Shown: positions 1 to 5,434 of the stretch, piece by piece
How positions within the stretch are numbered: position 1 is the stretch's first letter
Layout: the number at the start of each line of letters is the position of its first letter
From: Candidatus Magasanikbacteria bacterium CG_4_10_14_0_2_um_filter_41_10
GTDB taxonomy: Bacteria; Patescibacteriota; Patescibacteriia; Magasanikbacterales; UBA922
DNA: 5,801 nucleotides
NCBI GenBank assembly: GCA_002792995.1
Contig: PFPJ01000020.1
Span: 1 to 5,801 of the forward strand
Direction of reading: 5' to 3'
The notes under the pieces: generated by a model
What the model saw: the letters and a program-made list of their open reading frames with translations, nothing else
The model's database searches: none
What the model was told of the DNA's origin: nothing
Translations under genes and position numbers: made by a program

Positions 1-1022
1 ACTATGACGATTATTTTATTTCAAAAACAGATGACTTCTGGATTTATCAGACAGATACAAAGGCGCTTGTTAGAGCACTCGCAGAGAAGCTCCCAGACAA
101 TGTTACTGTCTGGACGGGAATGGCGTATGACAGTGTGGAGACACATGACGGCGTGAGTACGATTCAGCTCAAGGGCGGGGGAGATGTGAAAATCGTCACG
201 ACAACATTTCTCGTAGGTGCTGATGGCGGACATTCTTCTGTAGCAGAATCGATTCAACAACTTGATACAAATGATACGTTTCTTTTCGGCTACGAAGAAG
301 TATGGATTGGGGACGTGCTTCTCGGGCCTCTTCCTGCTGAGACGATTTACCATTTCTGGTTTGGAGAGTTTTCTCTCGGGTATGGTGGATGGCTTTCTCC
401 AACAACGATTGATGGCAAGGCGGGATTTCGTATCGGCCTGGCAAAATTAAAAAAAGACAGAGGAGATGCTAAGAAATTGCTTGCGCAGTTTATGCAGACA
501 TTGATTGAAAAAAAGATTGTATTGATTTCGTCAGATGTGCAAAAACCAGAATATCGATTTGGAAGTTTTATTCCTATTGGAGGTGTATTGAAAAAAACAT
601 CCTGTGACAATGTATTGTTGATTGGTGACGCAGCTGGTTATTGTGGTGCATTTGCTGCAGACGGGATAAAAGGATCTGTCATTTCTGGAAAAGAATCTGC
701 ATTACTCATTGAACGATATCTTGGTGGAGAGAGATTTGATCTTGCAAAGACATTACGAAAAAAAATAAACGAACATCGATGGTTACTTGATTATTACACG
801 CGTCAGTTGCGATATCGCTGGATATGGGATCGGATGAAACGAGATCGAACGTTTCGTGCTATGTACCACATTATCAATGAAGAACGAGCGCATTTTCTTG
901 ATCAATTTTGTGACAACAAAGACAAACGAAAAAGTTTGTCTCGCTCGGTATTAAAAATCAAATACATTCCAAAACTGGTGATCTATTCGTGGTATATTTT
1001 TTTAGATTTTTTTGTACGGTAA
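1..1022 (+). CDS. FAD-dependent oxidoreductase, geranylgeranyl reductase/FixC-like (5' partial)
   Basis: The reading frame is open from position 3 and ends at TAA 1020-1022, giving 339 visible residues; the start lies upstream of the window. The ATG at 120 is internal, because the frame before it encodes a sensible continuation (WIYQTDTKALVRALAEKLPD). Two hallmarks of the flavoprotein monooxygenase/geranylgeranyl reductase fold are visible: GADGGHSSV at about residues 72-80 (the GxDGxxSxV element) and LLIGDAAGYCG at about 205-215 (the GD motif that contacts the FAD ribityl/phosphates), followed by ADGIKGSVISGKESA. The N-terminal GxGxxG dinucleotide-binding motif is expected in the missing part. 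Known relatives reduce isoprenoid double bonds or pass electrons to quinones; the substrate here cannot be told. The C-terminus is basic and ends in an aromatic, hydrophobic stretch (about 323-339) that could sit on the membrane. The next gene is convergent. Family assignment is firm, exact function is not. Confidence 0.85.
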   Translation, partial: YDDYFISKTDDFWIYQTDTKALVRALAEKLPDNVTVWTGMAYDSVETHDGVSTIQLKGGGDVKIVTTTFLVGADGGHSSVAESIQQLDTNDTFLFGYEEVWIGDVLLGPLPAETIYHFWFGEFSLGYGGWLSPTTIDGKAGFRIGLAKLKKDRGDAKKLLAQFMQTLIEKKIVLISSDVQKPEYRFGSFIPIGGVLKKTSCDNVLLIGDAAGYCGAFAADGIKGSVISGKESALLIERYLGGERFDLAKTLRKKINEHRWLLDYYTRQLRYRWIWDRMKRDRTFRAMYHIINEERAHFLDQFCDNKDKRKSLSRSVLKIKYIPKLVIYSWYIFLDFFVR

Positions 1023-1030
1023 CTTATTGT

Positions 1031-1047
1031 CGATTATTGTATAATCG
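1031..1047. terminator. AT-rich hairpin between convergent genes (weak terminator candidate)
   Basis: CGATTAT (1031-1037) and ATAATCG (1041-1047) form a perfect 7-bp inverted repeat with a 3-base loop. It lies where the oxidoreductase and the lipoprotein gene meet, overlapping the last codons of the latter. It has no T tract on either side and only two G/C pairs, so any terminator role is weak inference. Confidence 0.3.
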
Positions 1048-1555
1048 TGACTGACGAAGGAAGTTGTTTCTCAATAATTGCGAGATCTTCTGTGGAATAA
1101 TTATTCCCAGAGATGTCGAGTGTCCGTAGATGCGTGAGATTGCCGAGTTCGTAGGGAAGACCGGTAAATTGATTGTGTGAAAGATTGAGCGTTTCGAGTT
1201 CTGTCAGTTGTCCTATTTCTGCCGGGATACCAGTCATACTGTTGTAACTCATATCGAGTGTTTTGAGACGCGACAGATGGCGGATCTCAGCCGGGAGTGA
1301 TCCTGTAAGATCGTTGTGCGAGAGATCGAGTACTTCGATAGCCGTGTTATCAAAGATGTCTGACGGTACACTTGTGAGGCCTCGATTGTCGAGAGACAGT
1401 ATCGTATCCTTATCATTTACTTTGTCTTGTACTGTGGGTTGTTGTTGCTCACTGGGAGATACTGTTGGTGTCGTTTGTGTATCAGTAGTATAGACGCATC
1501 CACTTAAAAGAAGTGAGGACAATACAAGAACCGGGAGGATATATGAGGATTTCAT
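1034..1555 (-). CDS. Leucine-rich repeat lipoprotein
   Basis: The protein has 173 residues. It opens with a classic lipoprotein signal: K2, a hydrophobic core to residue 16, then the lipobox LLSGC with Cys20 as the predicted lipidated residue. Residues 21-48 are a Thr/Gln/Pro-rich low-complexity linker. Residues about 51-166 hold leucine-rich repeats of 22-24 residues with the pattern LxxLxLSxNxLTGxP; three consecutive units read VLDLSHNDLTG, TLDMSYNSMTG and TLNLSHNQFTG. A degenerate last repeat (TLDISGNN) caps the array, and the protein ends a few residues later. The LTGxP form resembles the plant-specific repeat class, which is also known from bacteria. It should sit on the outer face of the cytoplasmic membrane and bind a ligand or partner; no enzymatic domain is present. 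It is divergent from the kinase gene and convergent with the oxidoreductase. No Shine-Dalgarno sequence is seen before ATG. The start is fixed by the signal peptide. Confidence 0.9.
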   Translation of the reverse strand: MKSSYILPVLVLSSLLLSGCVYTTDTQTTPTVSPSEQQQPTVQDKVNDKDTILSLDNRGLTSVPSDIFDNTAIEVLDLSHNDLTGSLPAEIRHLSRLKTLDMSYNSMTGIPAEIGQLTELETLNLSHNQFTGLPYELGNLTHLRTLDISGNNYSTEDLAIIEKQLPSSVTIIQ

Positions 1556-1594
1556 AGGCCATTTCGTTAGGTGAATACATCTCTGTCTCTCTTG

Positions 1595-1623
1595 ACTATA
1601 GCACTGTATATGGGGTTTGTCTT
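1595..1623 (-). promoter_or_regulatory. Extended -10 promoter for the LRR lipoprotein gene
   Basis: Read on the minus strand, TGCTATAGT (1603-1595) is an extended -10 element: TG, one base, then TATAGT, which matches the consensus at 5 of 6. AAGACA (1623-1618) lies 17 bp upstream and matches the -35 consensus at 4 of 6. The predicted transcription start is near 1588, leaving a leader of about 33 bases before ATG 1555. This is sequence matching only. Confidence 0.5.
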
Positions 1624-1632
1624 CTTTTTTGC

Positions 1633-1662
1633 TTGCAAAGTACTGTGTTTGTGCTTTACAAT
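1633..1662 (+). promoter_or_regulatory. Putative promoter of the kinase-uvrC unit
   Basis: TTGCAA (1633-1638, 4 of 6 to the -35 consensus) and TACAAT (1657-1662, 5 of 6 to the -10 consensus) are separated by 18 bp. The predicted start of transcription is near 1669, about 25 bases before ATG 1694. A TATATT at 1670-1675 is an alternative -10 without a matching -35. The region is shared with the divergent lipoprotein promoter. Confidence 0.45.
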
Positions 1663-1678
1663 GAATCTATATATTCAT
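1661..1678. promoter_or_regulatory. Near-perfect 18-bp palindrome, operator candidate
   Basis: ATGAATCTATATATTCAT equals its reverse complement except at the single mismatched pair (positions 7 and 12). It starts inside the proposed -10 element of the kinase promoter and covers the predicted transcription start, where a bound repressor would block initiation. AT-rich palindromes arise by chance more often than GC-rich ones, so the regulatory role is inference. Confidence 0.35.
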
Positions 1679-1693
1679 ATTTGATTTCATCCT

Positions 1694-3130
1694 ATGATAG
1701 GAGAAACTACTCGGCCTGGTCGCCCACATGCAATGGAAATTTCAGAAGAAATAACGGGTAAAGGAGAACAAAGGATTGAGACTTTACCCGGTATAGACGA
1801 AGAAACTGCTGTTGTAGGCGATGTAGATTTCACATGGGATAAACATGAAAAAAGGGAAATCCCTGTTGAAAGTATAGAAGTATTAGGCGGGGAATATAGA
1901 ATTTTGGATACGTTAGGTGAGGGGGGAATGGGGGTGGCTTATCTCGCGGTTGATAGTGACGGGAAAAAAGTCGTGATAAAAACATGGAGACCTGATTTTA
2001 TAGTTAAAATGCGAGATCAAGAACATCTGGGATTTCAAGAGACTGCAATAAAAGATTCGAATCTTGAAGAACCCTCTGCAGAGGTGCCTTCGGATATTGA
2101 TAATGATTGGCAAATGGTTCAAAAATTAATGAACATGTATTCTTTGCATCAGGAAGTTGGTCATATACAAAAAGTTCAAAACGAGAATCCAAGCCGTCAT
2201 GTAGTCAAGCTTATCGGAGATGGAACTGTTGAGTTGTCCTATCAGGGTTTGGATATACAACCTATTGGTATTGTCATGGAATATATTGATGGAGGTGATT
2301 TGACGGCTATGCTTGATGAAAATAAAGATAATTTTTTGGCATATTTGAATGGTCATAAAATTGAATATCCAACTGATTATGCACAAGTCAGAAAGTTATA
2401 TGATCAATGGATACATTATTCTGAATATTTTAGGAAAGGCATGGATAAAAAGTTGCTTACTATTGCTCAGCATGTTGCACAAGGATTAGATGCTATTCAT
2501 AAATCTGACTTGGTTCACCAGGATATTAAGCTAGGGAATATTATGGCTCGCAGTGATGGGTCTTATGCTATTGGAGATTTTGGTATTGCTGAACTGATGG
2601 AAGAATTAGCTCCATATGATGTTTCGCTTCCTCCCACAAAGAGAGGGTATAAAAGACCTGGAAGTGATGATGACGAGAATGGTAAGTCACAAAATTCTAA
2701 AATGCAATCAGTGATAAAACAAACAAAACCAAAAACTACAATAACAGGAACTGTTCAATATTTTTCTCCTGAAGTGTTACAGGGATATCCTGCTGATGCT
2801 GGGAGAGATTTATATGCTTTGGGAATCATATTATACGAATTGAGAACTAGCAAAAAACCGTTTGAGGAGCAATACGATAAGATAAATAATCCTAACAATA
2901 ATACTGAAGAAAGACAACAGTACATATTAGACGCAACAGAGGCACATTTGAATCAGAACCCACCTCGCATAAGTGAAACACCTTCTGATTTGGATAGATT
3001 GATTGAAACACTTATTCAAAATAAGCCGGAGGATAGAAAAGAGTTTGTGTTTCAGGGAGAACCTTTGGATGTTTCTTCTGCTGAATTTTTGATTGCTGTT
3101 TTGAAAAAAATAGAGAGTACACTAGCGTAG
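1694..3130 (+). CDS. Soluble Hanks-type serine/threonine protein kinase with insertions
   Basis: The protein has 478 residues and all core kinase motifs: glycine-rich loop GEGGMGVAY (75-83), ATP-anchoring Lys96 in VVIK, a likely helix-C Glu near 154, catalytic loop VHQDIKLGN (274-282) with Asp277 and Asn282, DFG at 295-297, TGT..FSPE (351-360), and Asp372 in GRDLYALG. The catalytic HRD is HQD, making it a non-RD kinase. Three regions are longer than usual: between Lys96 and helix C (about 97-145), after the hinge (about 207-250), and the activation segment (about 300-348, charged and rich in Lys/Ser/Thr). A 66-residue acidic N-terminal extension precedes the domain. No membrane segment or PASTA-like sensor is seen, so it should be cytoplasmic. 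The first ATG has no upstream Shine-Dalgarno sequence; Met14 (1733) is an alternative start. uvrC follows after 8 bp, implying one transcript. The substrate is unknown. Confidence 0.9.
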   Translation: MIGETTRPGRPHAMEISEEITGKGEQRIETLPGIDEETAVVGDVDFTWDKHEKREIPVESIEVLGGEYRILDTLGEGGMGVAYLAVDSDGKKVVIKTWRPDFIVKMRDQEHLGFQETAIKDSNLEEPSAEVPSDIDNDWQMVQKLMNMYSLHQEVGHIQKVQNENPSRHVVKLIGDGTVELSYQGLDIQPIGIVMEYIDGGDLTAMLDENKDNFLAYLNGHKIEYPTDYAQVRKLYDQWIHYSEYFRKGMDKKLLTIAQHVAQGLDAIHKSDLVHQDIKLGNIMARSDGSYAIGDFGIAELMEELAPYDVSLPPTKRGYKRPGSDDDENGKSQNSKMQSVIKQTKPKTTITGTVQYFSPEVLQGYPADAGRDLYALGIILYELRTSKKPFEEQYDKINNPNNNTEERQQYILDATEAHLNQNPPRISETPSDLDRLIETLIQNKPEDRKEFVFQGEPLDVSSAEFLIAVLKKIESTLA

Positions 3131-3138
3131 TTAATACC

Positions 3139-4512
3139 ATGTTTGCAATACAGGTGACAGATCAACTCACCAAACTTCCCGACGCACCAGGCATCTATCT
3201 TTTTTTTAATAAAAAAAAAGAATTGATTTACGTTGGCAAAGCGACATCATTGAAAAGTCGGGTCAGTAGTTATTTCCGTGGTGCGCGAACTTCGCGACCT
3301 ATCGAACAGATGATCCACGAAGTCGTGGATATCAAGTGGAAAACAACAGATTCTGTGCTCGAAGCGATCATCCTCGAGGCAAATTTTATTAAAGCAAAAC
3401 AACCAAAGTATAATGTTCTGGGGCGTGATGATAAAAGTTGGAATTATATTGTCATTGCAAAAGGTGAATACCCACTAGTTACCACGTTACGTCAGCATGA
3501 ATACGTGCAGAAGAAATTGGAAAAAAGTACTAAAGCATCAGTGTTCCCTGAAAATTTGAAATTGGAAGAATATGCGTATGTATTCGGACCATATCCTGGA
3601 CTAAATACAACAGCGACGATGAAATTGCTGAGAAAGCTTTTTTATATTTCTGATTGTCAAAAGCAGAAGAATCAATCTGGAAAACCTTGTCTATATAGAC
3701 AAATGGGATTGTGTTTGGGAGTGTGCACGGGAGAAATTAGTCCTGCTGAATACAAAAAGAATGTGATTCAACCACTAGTGCAATTTCTCAAAGGTGGAAA
3801 AAAACGACTTATCACAACATTAAAAAAACGAATGCAAGAAGCCTCAAAAGCAGAAGCATTTGAAGAAGCAGCGCGTCTTCGAAATCAGATTGCATCGCTC
3901 GAACGTATTCATGACATGGCGTTGATTAACAAATCATTTGTTCAAGATGAACAATCCGCTGGCGTGAAACGCATAGAAGGATATGATATTTCAAATCTTG
4001 GAGCAACGGGGAAAGTGGGCTCAATGGTGGTATTTGATAGTGATGGTCCGGTAAAAAATCAATATCGAAAATTCAAAATTAAATCAGTCGTCGGGCAGAG
4101 TGATGTGGATTGTTTGGAGGAAGTTCTTGTGAGAAGATTACGCCATGTTGACATTCATACTAAAGCATCAGTGTTTCCTGAAATTACGAATGACGCGAAT
4201 GTACGAATTACGAATAATACGAAACAACAAAAAAAGGACGTTTGGACGTTGCCCGATGTATTCCTCATTGATGGTGGCAAGCCGCAGGTGAATCGTGCAA
4301 TGAAAGTCTTGCGTGCATTTGAAATAGATACCCCGCTTGTTGGGATTGCAAAAGGGCCAGAGCGAAAGAAAAATGAATTTGTGTTTGGCACGCGTGATCG
4401 TGGATTTATCAAATGGGTGAATGAGCATCAGGAGCTTCTTGTTCGTGTGCGAGACGAGGCGCATCGGTTTGCTATTACGTATCAGCGGCAGTTGAGGAAG
4501 TTGAAAAAATAG
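3139..4512 (+). CDS. uvrC: Excinuclease ABC subunit C, short form lacking HhH domain
   Basis: UvrC makes the incisions on both sides of a lesion in nucleotide excision repair, working with UvrB. The 457 residues contain the GIY-YIG nuclease (3' incision): GIY 18-20, YVG 31-33, Arg41, and Glu80 in ILEANFIK. A four-cysteine set follows at 173, 184, 192 and 196, matching the Fe-S-type cluster described for UvrC. A UVR helix pair (about 220-256) should contact UvrB. The RNase H-like nuclease (5' incision) has Asp283 in YDISN, Asp378 in LIDGGKPQ and His442 in DEAHRFA. The protein stops right after this domain, so the C-terminal helix-hairpin-helix DNA-binding region of typical ~600-residue UvrC is absent. 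Two loops are expanded (about 121-145 and 338-368), each containing TKASVFPE. There is no Shine-Dalgarno sequence at ATG; the kinase stop is 8 bp upstream, and an intrinsic terminator follows. Confidence 0.93.
   Translation: MFAIQVTDQLTKLPDAPGIYLFFNKKKELIYVGKATSLKSRVSSYFRGARTSRPIEQMIHEVVDIKWKTTDSVLEAIILEANFIKAKQPKYNVLGRDDKSWNYIVIAKGEYPLVTTLRQHEYVQKKLEKSTKASVFPENLKLEEYAYVFGPYPGLNTTATMKLLRKLFYISDCQKQKNQSGKPCLYRQMGLCLGVCTGEISPAEYKKNVIQPLVQFLKGGKKRLITTLKKRMQEASKAEAFEEAARLRNQIASLERIHDMALINKSFVQDEQSAGVKRIEGYDISNLGATGKVGSMVVFDSDGPVKNQYRKFKIKSVVGQSDVDCLEEVLVRRLRHVDIHTKASVFPEITNDANVRITNNTKQQKKDVWTLPDVFLIDGGKPQVNRAMKVLRAFEIDTPLVGIAKGPERKKNEFVFGTRDRGFIKWVNEHQELLVRVRDEAHRFAITYQRQLRKLKK
3528..3553 (+). 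repeat. Intragenic repeat, copy 1 (in uvrC)
   Basis: These 26 bases match 4158-4183 at 25 positions; the only difference is C at 3546 against T at 4176. It encodes TKASVFPE (residues 131-138) in the uvrC frame. It falls in a loop between the GIY-YIG domain and the YVFGPYPG segment, where UvrC proteins usually have only a short linker. Confidence 0.8.
4158..4183 (+). repeat. Intragenic repeat, copy 2 (in uvrC)
   Basis: This is the second copy of the 26-base sequence, 630 bases (exactly 210 codons) downstream of the first, so it is read in the same frame (TKASVFPE, residues 341-348). It sits between RRLRHVD and LPDVFLIDGG, two segments that lie only about ten residues apart in familiar UvrC proteins. 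Confidence 0.8.
4183..4222 (+). repeat. Degenerate ACGAAT tandem repeat inside uvrC
   Basis: Directly after repeat copy 2 come irregular units of the type TACGAAT/GCGAAT/TACGAAA, spaced 7-10 bases apart (at least five units). In the protein they give a polar stretch, ITNDANVRITNNTKQ, with no place in the conserved RNase H-like core. It is probably part of the same inserted element as copy 2. Confidence 0.55.
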
Positions 4513-4542
4513 AACATGGCTAAAACAAATTTGAATAAATAA

Positions 4543-4575
4543 AAAAATCGCCTTTGGGCGGTTTTTGGTTTTTTT
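4543..4575 (+). terminator. Rho-independent terminator after uvrC
   Basis: The stem is AAAAATCGCC (4543-4552) with GGCGGTTTTT (4557-4566), including one T-G wobble, around a TTTG loop. A further run of seven Ts follows (4569-4575). It lies 30 bases after the uvrC stop and should end the kinase-uvrC transcript. Confidence 0.88.
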
Positions 4576-4591
4576 AGAAGAATCAAGTCGA

Positions 4592-4643
4592 AGGGGGCGA
4601 CGATTCGGCGTGGACACAAGGTCCTGCCGTTTCGTCGCCCCCT
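4592..4643. other. Long GC-rich hairpin of unknown function
   Basis: AGGGGGCGACGA (4592-4603) pairs perfectly with TCGTCGCCCCCT (4632-4643), 12 bp. Inside, after a symmetric TT/TT internal loop, CGGC (4606-4609) pairs with GCCG (4626-4629). After a small asymmetric loop, GGAC (4612-4615) pairs with GTCC (4621-4624), leaving a five-base loop. Pairing therefore runs through nearly the whole 52 bases, suggesting a structured RNA, a transcript 3' end for the secreted-protein gene, or the end of a mobile segment. No T tract follows on either strand. Confidence 0.6.
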
Positions 4644-4672
4644 CCTGGGCTTGGCTACGGGTTAGCGCAGCC

Positions 4673-4704
4673 CGCGCGGTGATGGCTCTTGGAGCCGCCG
4701 CGCG
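4673..4704 (-). terminator. GC-rich hairpin directly after the secreted-protein stop
   Basis: CGCGCGG (4673-4679) pairs with CCGCGCG (4698-4704), and inside it GGCTC (4684-4688) pairs with GAGCC (4692-4696) around a three-base loop. On the minus strand it begins with the base right after the TAG stop (4707-4705). No T tract follows, so it may be a transcript-end stabiliser or a terminator of a GC-rich donor type rather than a standard intrinsic terminator. Confidence 0.5.
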
Positions 4705-5325
4705 CTAGTAGTCCGTCTTCCCCATACCCTCCTTGGGGTTGTGGGGAGCGGTGTCGTTGGTCGTCGATGGCGAGGCCATCATGGGTTCAGAGTTGGGCCG
4801 AGTGCCCACCTCCTTGGCGTCGCCGCCGGTAGTACATCCCATGACCGAGTTCTGGACCTTGGTCGCCGCGCTGTCCGCCGCCGCGTTGTTGACCGCGGTG
4901 GTGGTCGCGTTGTTGACCCCCATGACGTCGGTCGCGTCGTGCCGGAGGATGATGGCCTGGCCGTCGTGCCACATGGCGATGGGGACGTGGTCGGCGTTGC
5001 CGACGAACCCCATGACACCTGCGCCGCGGCCGATGTTGAAGTCGTCGTCCACGACCGCGGTGACGGCGATGCGGTCGGTGAGCGGCGAGGAACTGGAGAA
5101 GGCCAGGTTCGCGATGGCGTTGTTCGGCGATTGCCAGATCGCGGTGTGGACCATCTCCTCCGTAAGGCTGCTGACCGCGGTGGCGGTCGCGGTGACCTCC
5201 GTGGCGTGGTCGCCGGTCGTCTTCGCGTCGGTTGCCATCGTCGGAGTCTCGGCGTTCGCCGAGGGAGCCGCCCAGGTTAGGGCGAGCATCGCGGCGAGGA
5301 ACGCCAGATACGAGATGTGTCTCAT
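4705..5325 (-). CDS. Secreted protein of unknown function, GC-rich gene
   Basis: I do not recognise this 206-residue protein. It starts with a clear Sec signal peptide: Arg2, a hydrophobic core (about 5-20) and a signal peptidase I site after ANA (residue 25), so it is exported without lipidation. The mature part is rich in Ala, Thr, Asn and Val. It has a likely beta-rich middle (about 60-137, including TDRIAVTAVVDDDFNIGRG and VPIAMWHDGQAIILRHD), an Asn/Ala-rich stretch (137-160), one cysteine (164), and a polar, probably disordered tail (165-206). No catalytic motif, membrane helix or anchoring signal is evident. The frame is supported by strongly G/C-ended codons, the signal peptide, and a good ribosome binding site, a feature that the kinase, uvrC, mraZ and lipoprotein starts lack. 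Antisense frames are also open, as expected at this GC content. Codon use differs sharply from all neighbours, suggesting acquisition from a GC-rich organism. Confidence 0.75.
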   Translation of the reverse strand: MRHISYLAFLAAMLALTWAAPSANAETPTMATDAKTTGDHATEVTATATAVSSLTEEMVHTAIWQSPNNAIANLAFSSSSPLTDRIAVTAVVDDDFNIGRGAGVMGFVGNADHVPIAMWHDGQAIILRHDATDVMGVNNATTTAVNNAAADSAATKVQNSVMGCTTGGDAKEVGTRPNSEPMMASPSTTNDTAPHNPKEGMGKTDY

Positions 5326-5332
5326 CCGAACT

Positions 5333-5339
5333 CTCCTTT
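5333..5339 (-). promoter_or_regulatory. Strong Shine-Dalgarno site fixing the secreted-protein start
   Basis: Read on the minus strand, AAAGGAG is followed by seven bases and then ATG (5325-5323), a near-ideal spacing. It confirms this start, and it is the only strong Shine-Dalgarno sequence before any start in the window. Confidence 0.8.
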
Positions 5340-5390
5340 CAGCGGAATTACTTGCCCACGCAGAATTGCGCGAGAAAGCAATAGATACAC

Positions 5391-5418
5391 ACTATCTTTT
5401 TTATATAAGATTCGTCAA
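5391..5418 (-). promoter_or_regulatory. Putative promoter for the secreted-protein gene
   Basis: On the minus strand TTGACG (5418-5413, 5 of 6 to the -35 consensus) is followed after 16 bp by GATAGT (5396-5391, 4 of 6 to the -10 consensus). Transcription would start near 5384, about 59 bases before the ATG. The promoter lies in the AT-rich DNA outside the GC-rich island, so resident DNA may drive the foreign-looking gene. Confidence 0.4.
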
Positions 5419-5425
5419 TTTTTGT

Positions 5426-5434
5426 TGTGGATAA
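5426..5434 (-). promoter_or_regulatory. Perfect DnaA box
   Basis: The minus strand reads TTATCCACA, an exact match to the DnaA-box consensus TTATNCACA. It lies a few bases upstream of the proposed -35 of the secreted-protein gene, among very AT-rich sequence. Confidence 0.5.

Larger units (their letters stand above)
4590..5340. other. GC-rich island in AT-rich chromosome (possible transferred segment)
   Basis: Base composition jumps just after the uvrC terminator and falls again upstream of the secreted-protein start. By direct count, 44 of 60 bases in 4861-4920 are G or C, against 11 of 60 in 5401-5460 and 19 of 60 in 2401-2460. The island holds one gene and its two downstream hairpins. No transposase, integrase or convincing flanking repeat is visible. 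Horizontal acquisition is the simplest reading; an assembly chimera is possible but would require two junctions about 750 bp apart. Confidence 0.75.

Noticed and set aside
196..610. Minus-strand open frames opposite the oxidoreductase gene
   Set aside because: The plus strand carries clear FAD-binding family motifs over the same bases; these are shadow frames.
120..1022. Oxidoreductase starting at ATG 120
   Set aside because: The frame is open and protein-like from position 3, and the family needs an upstream N-terminal FAD-binding motif, so the gene begins outside the window.
1913..2386. Minus-strand open frames opposite the kinase gene
   Set aside because: They overlap the glycine-rich loop and N-lobe coding region of the kinase and have no domain or start signals.
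3528..4183. CRISPR-like array from the repeated 26-mers
   Set aside because: There are only two copies, 630 bp apart, both translated within uvrC, with no regular spacers.
4168..4617. Minus-strand open frame of 149 codons across the 3' end of uvrC
   Set aside because: It lies opposite conserved UvrC catalytic motifs, runs through the terminator, and shows no recognisable domain.
4592..4643. tmRNA or other known structured RNA, suggested by the GGGGGCG start
   Set aside because: No tRNA-like TΨC arm, CCA-type 3' end or tag reading frame can be found; the structure is a single long hairpin.
4733..5434. Long plus-strand open frame (233 codons) opposite the secreted-protein gene
   Set aside because: It is antisense to a frame with a signal peptide, strong ribosome binding site and G/C-ended codons. 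It runs into AT-rich non-coding DNA at its end, and the high GC content explains its openness.
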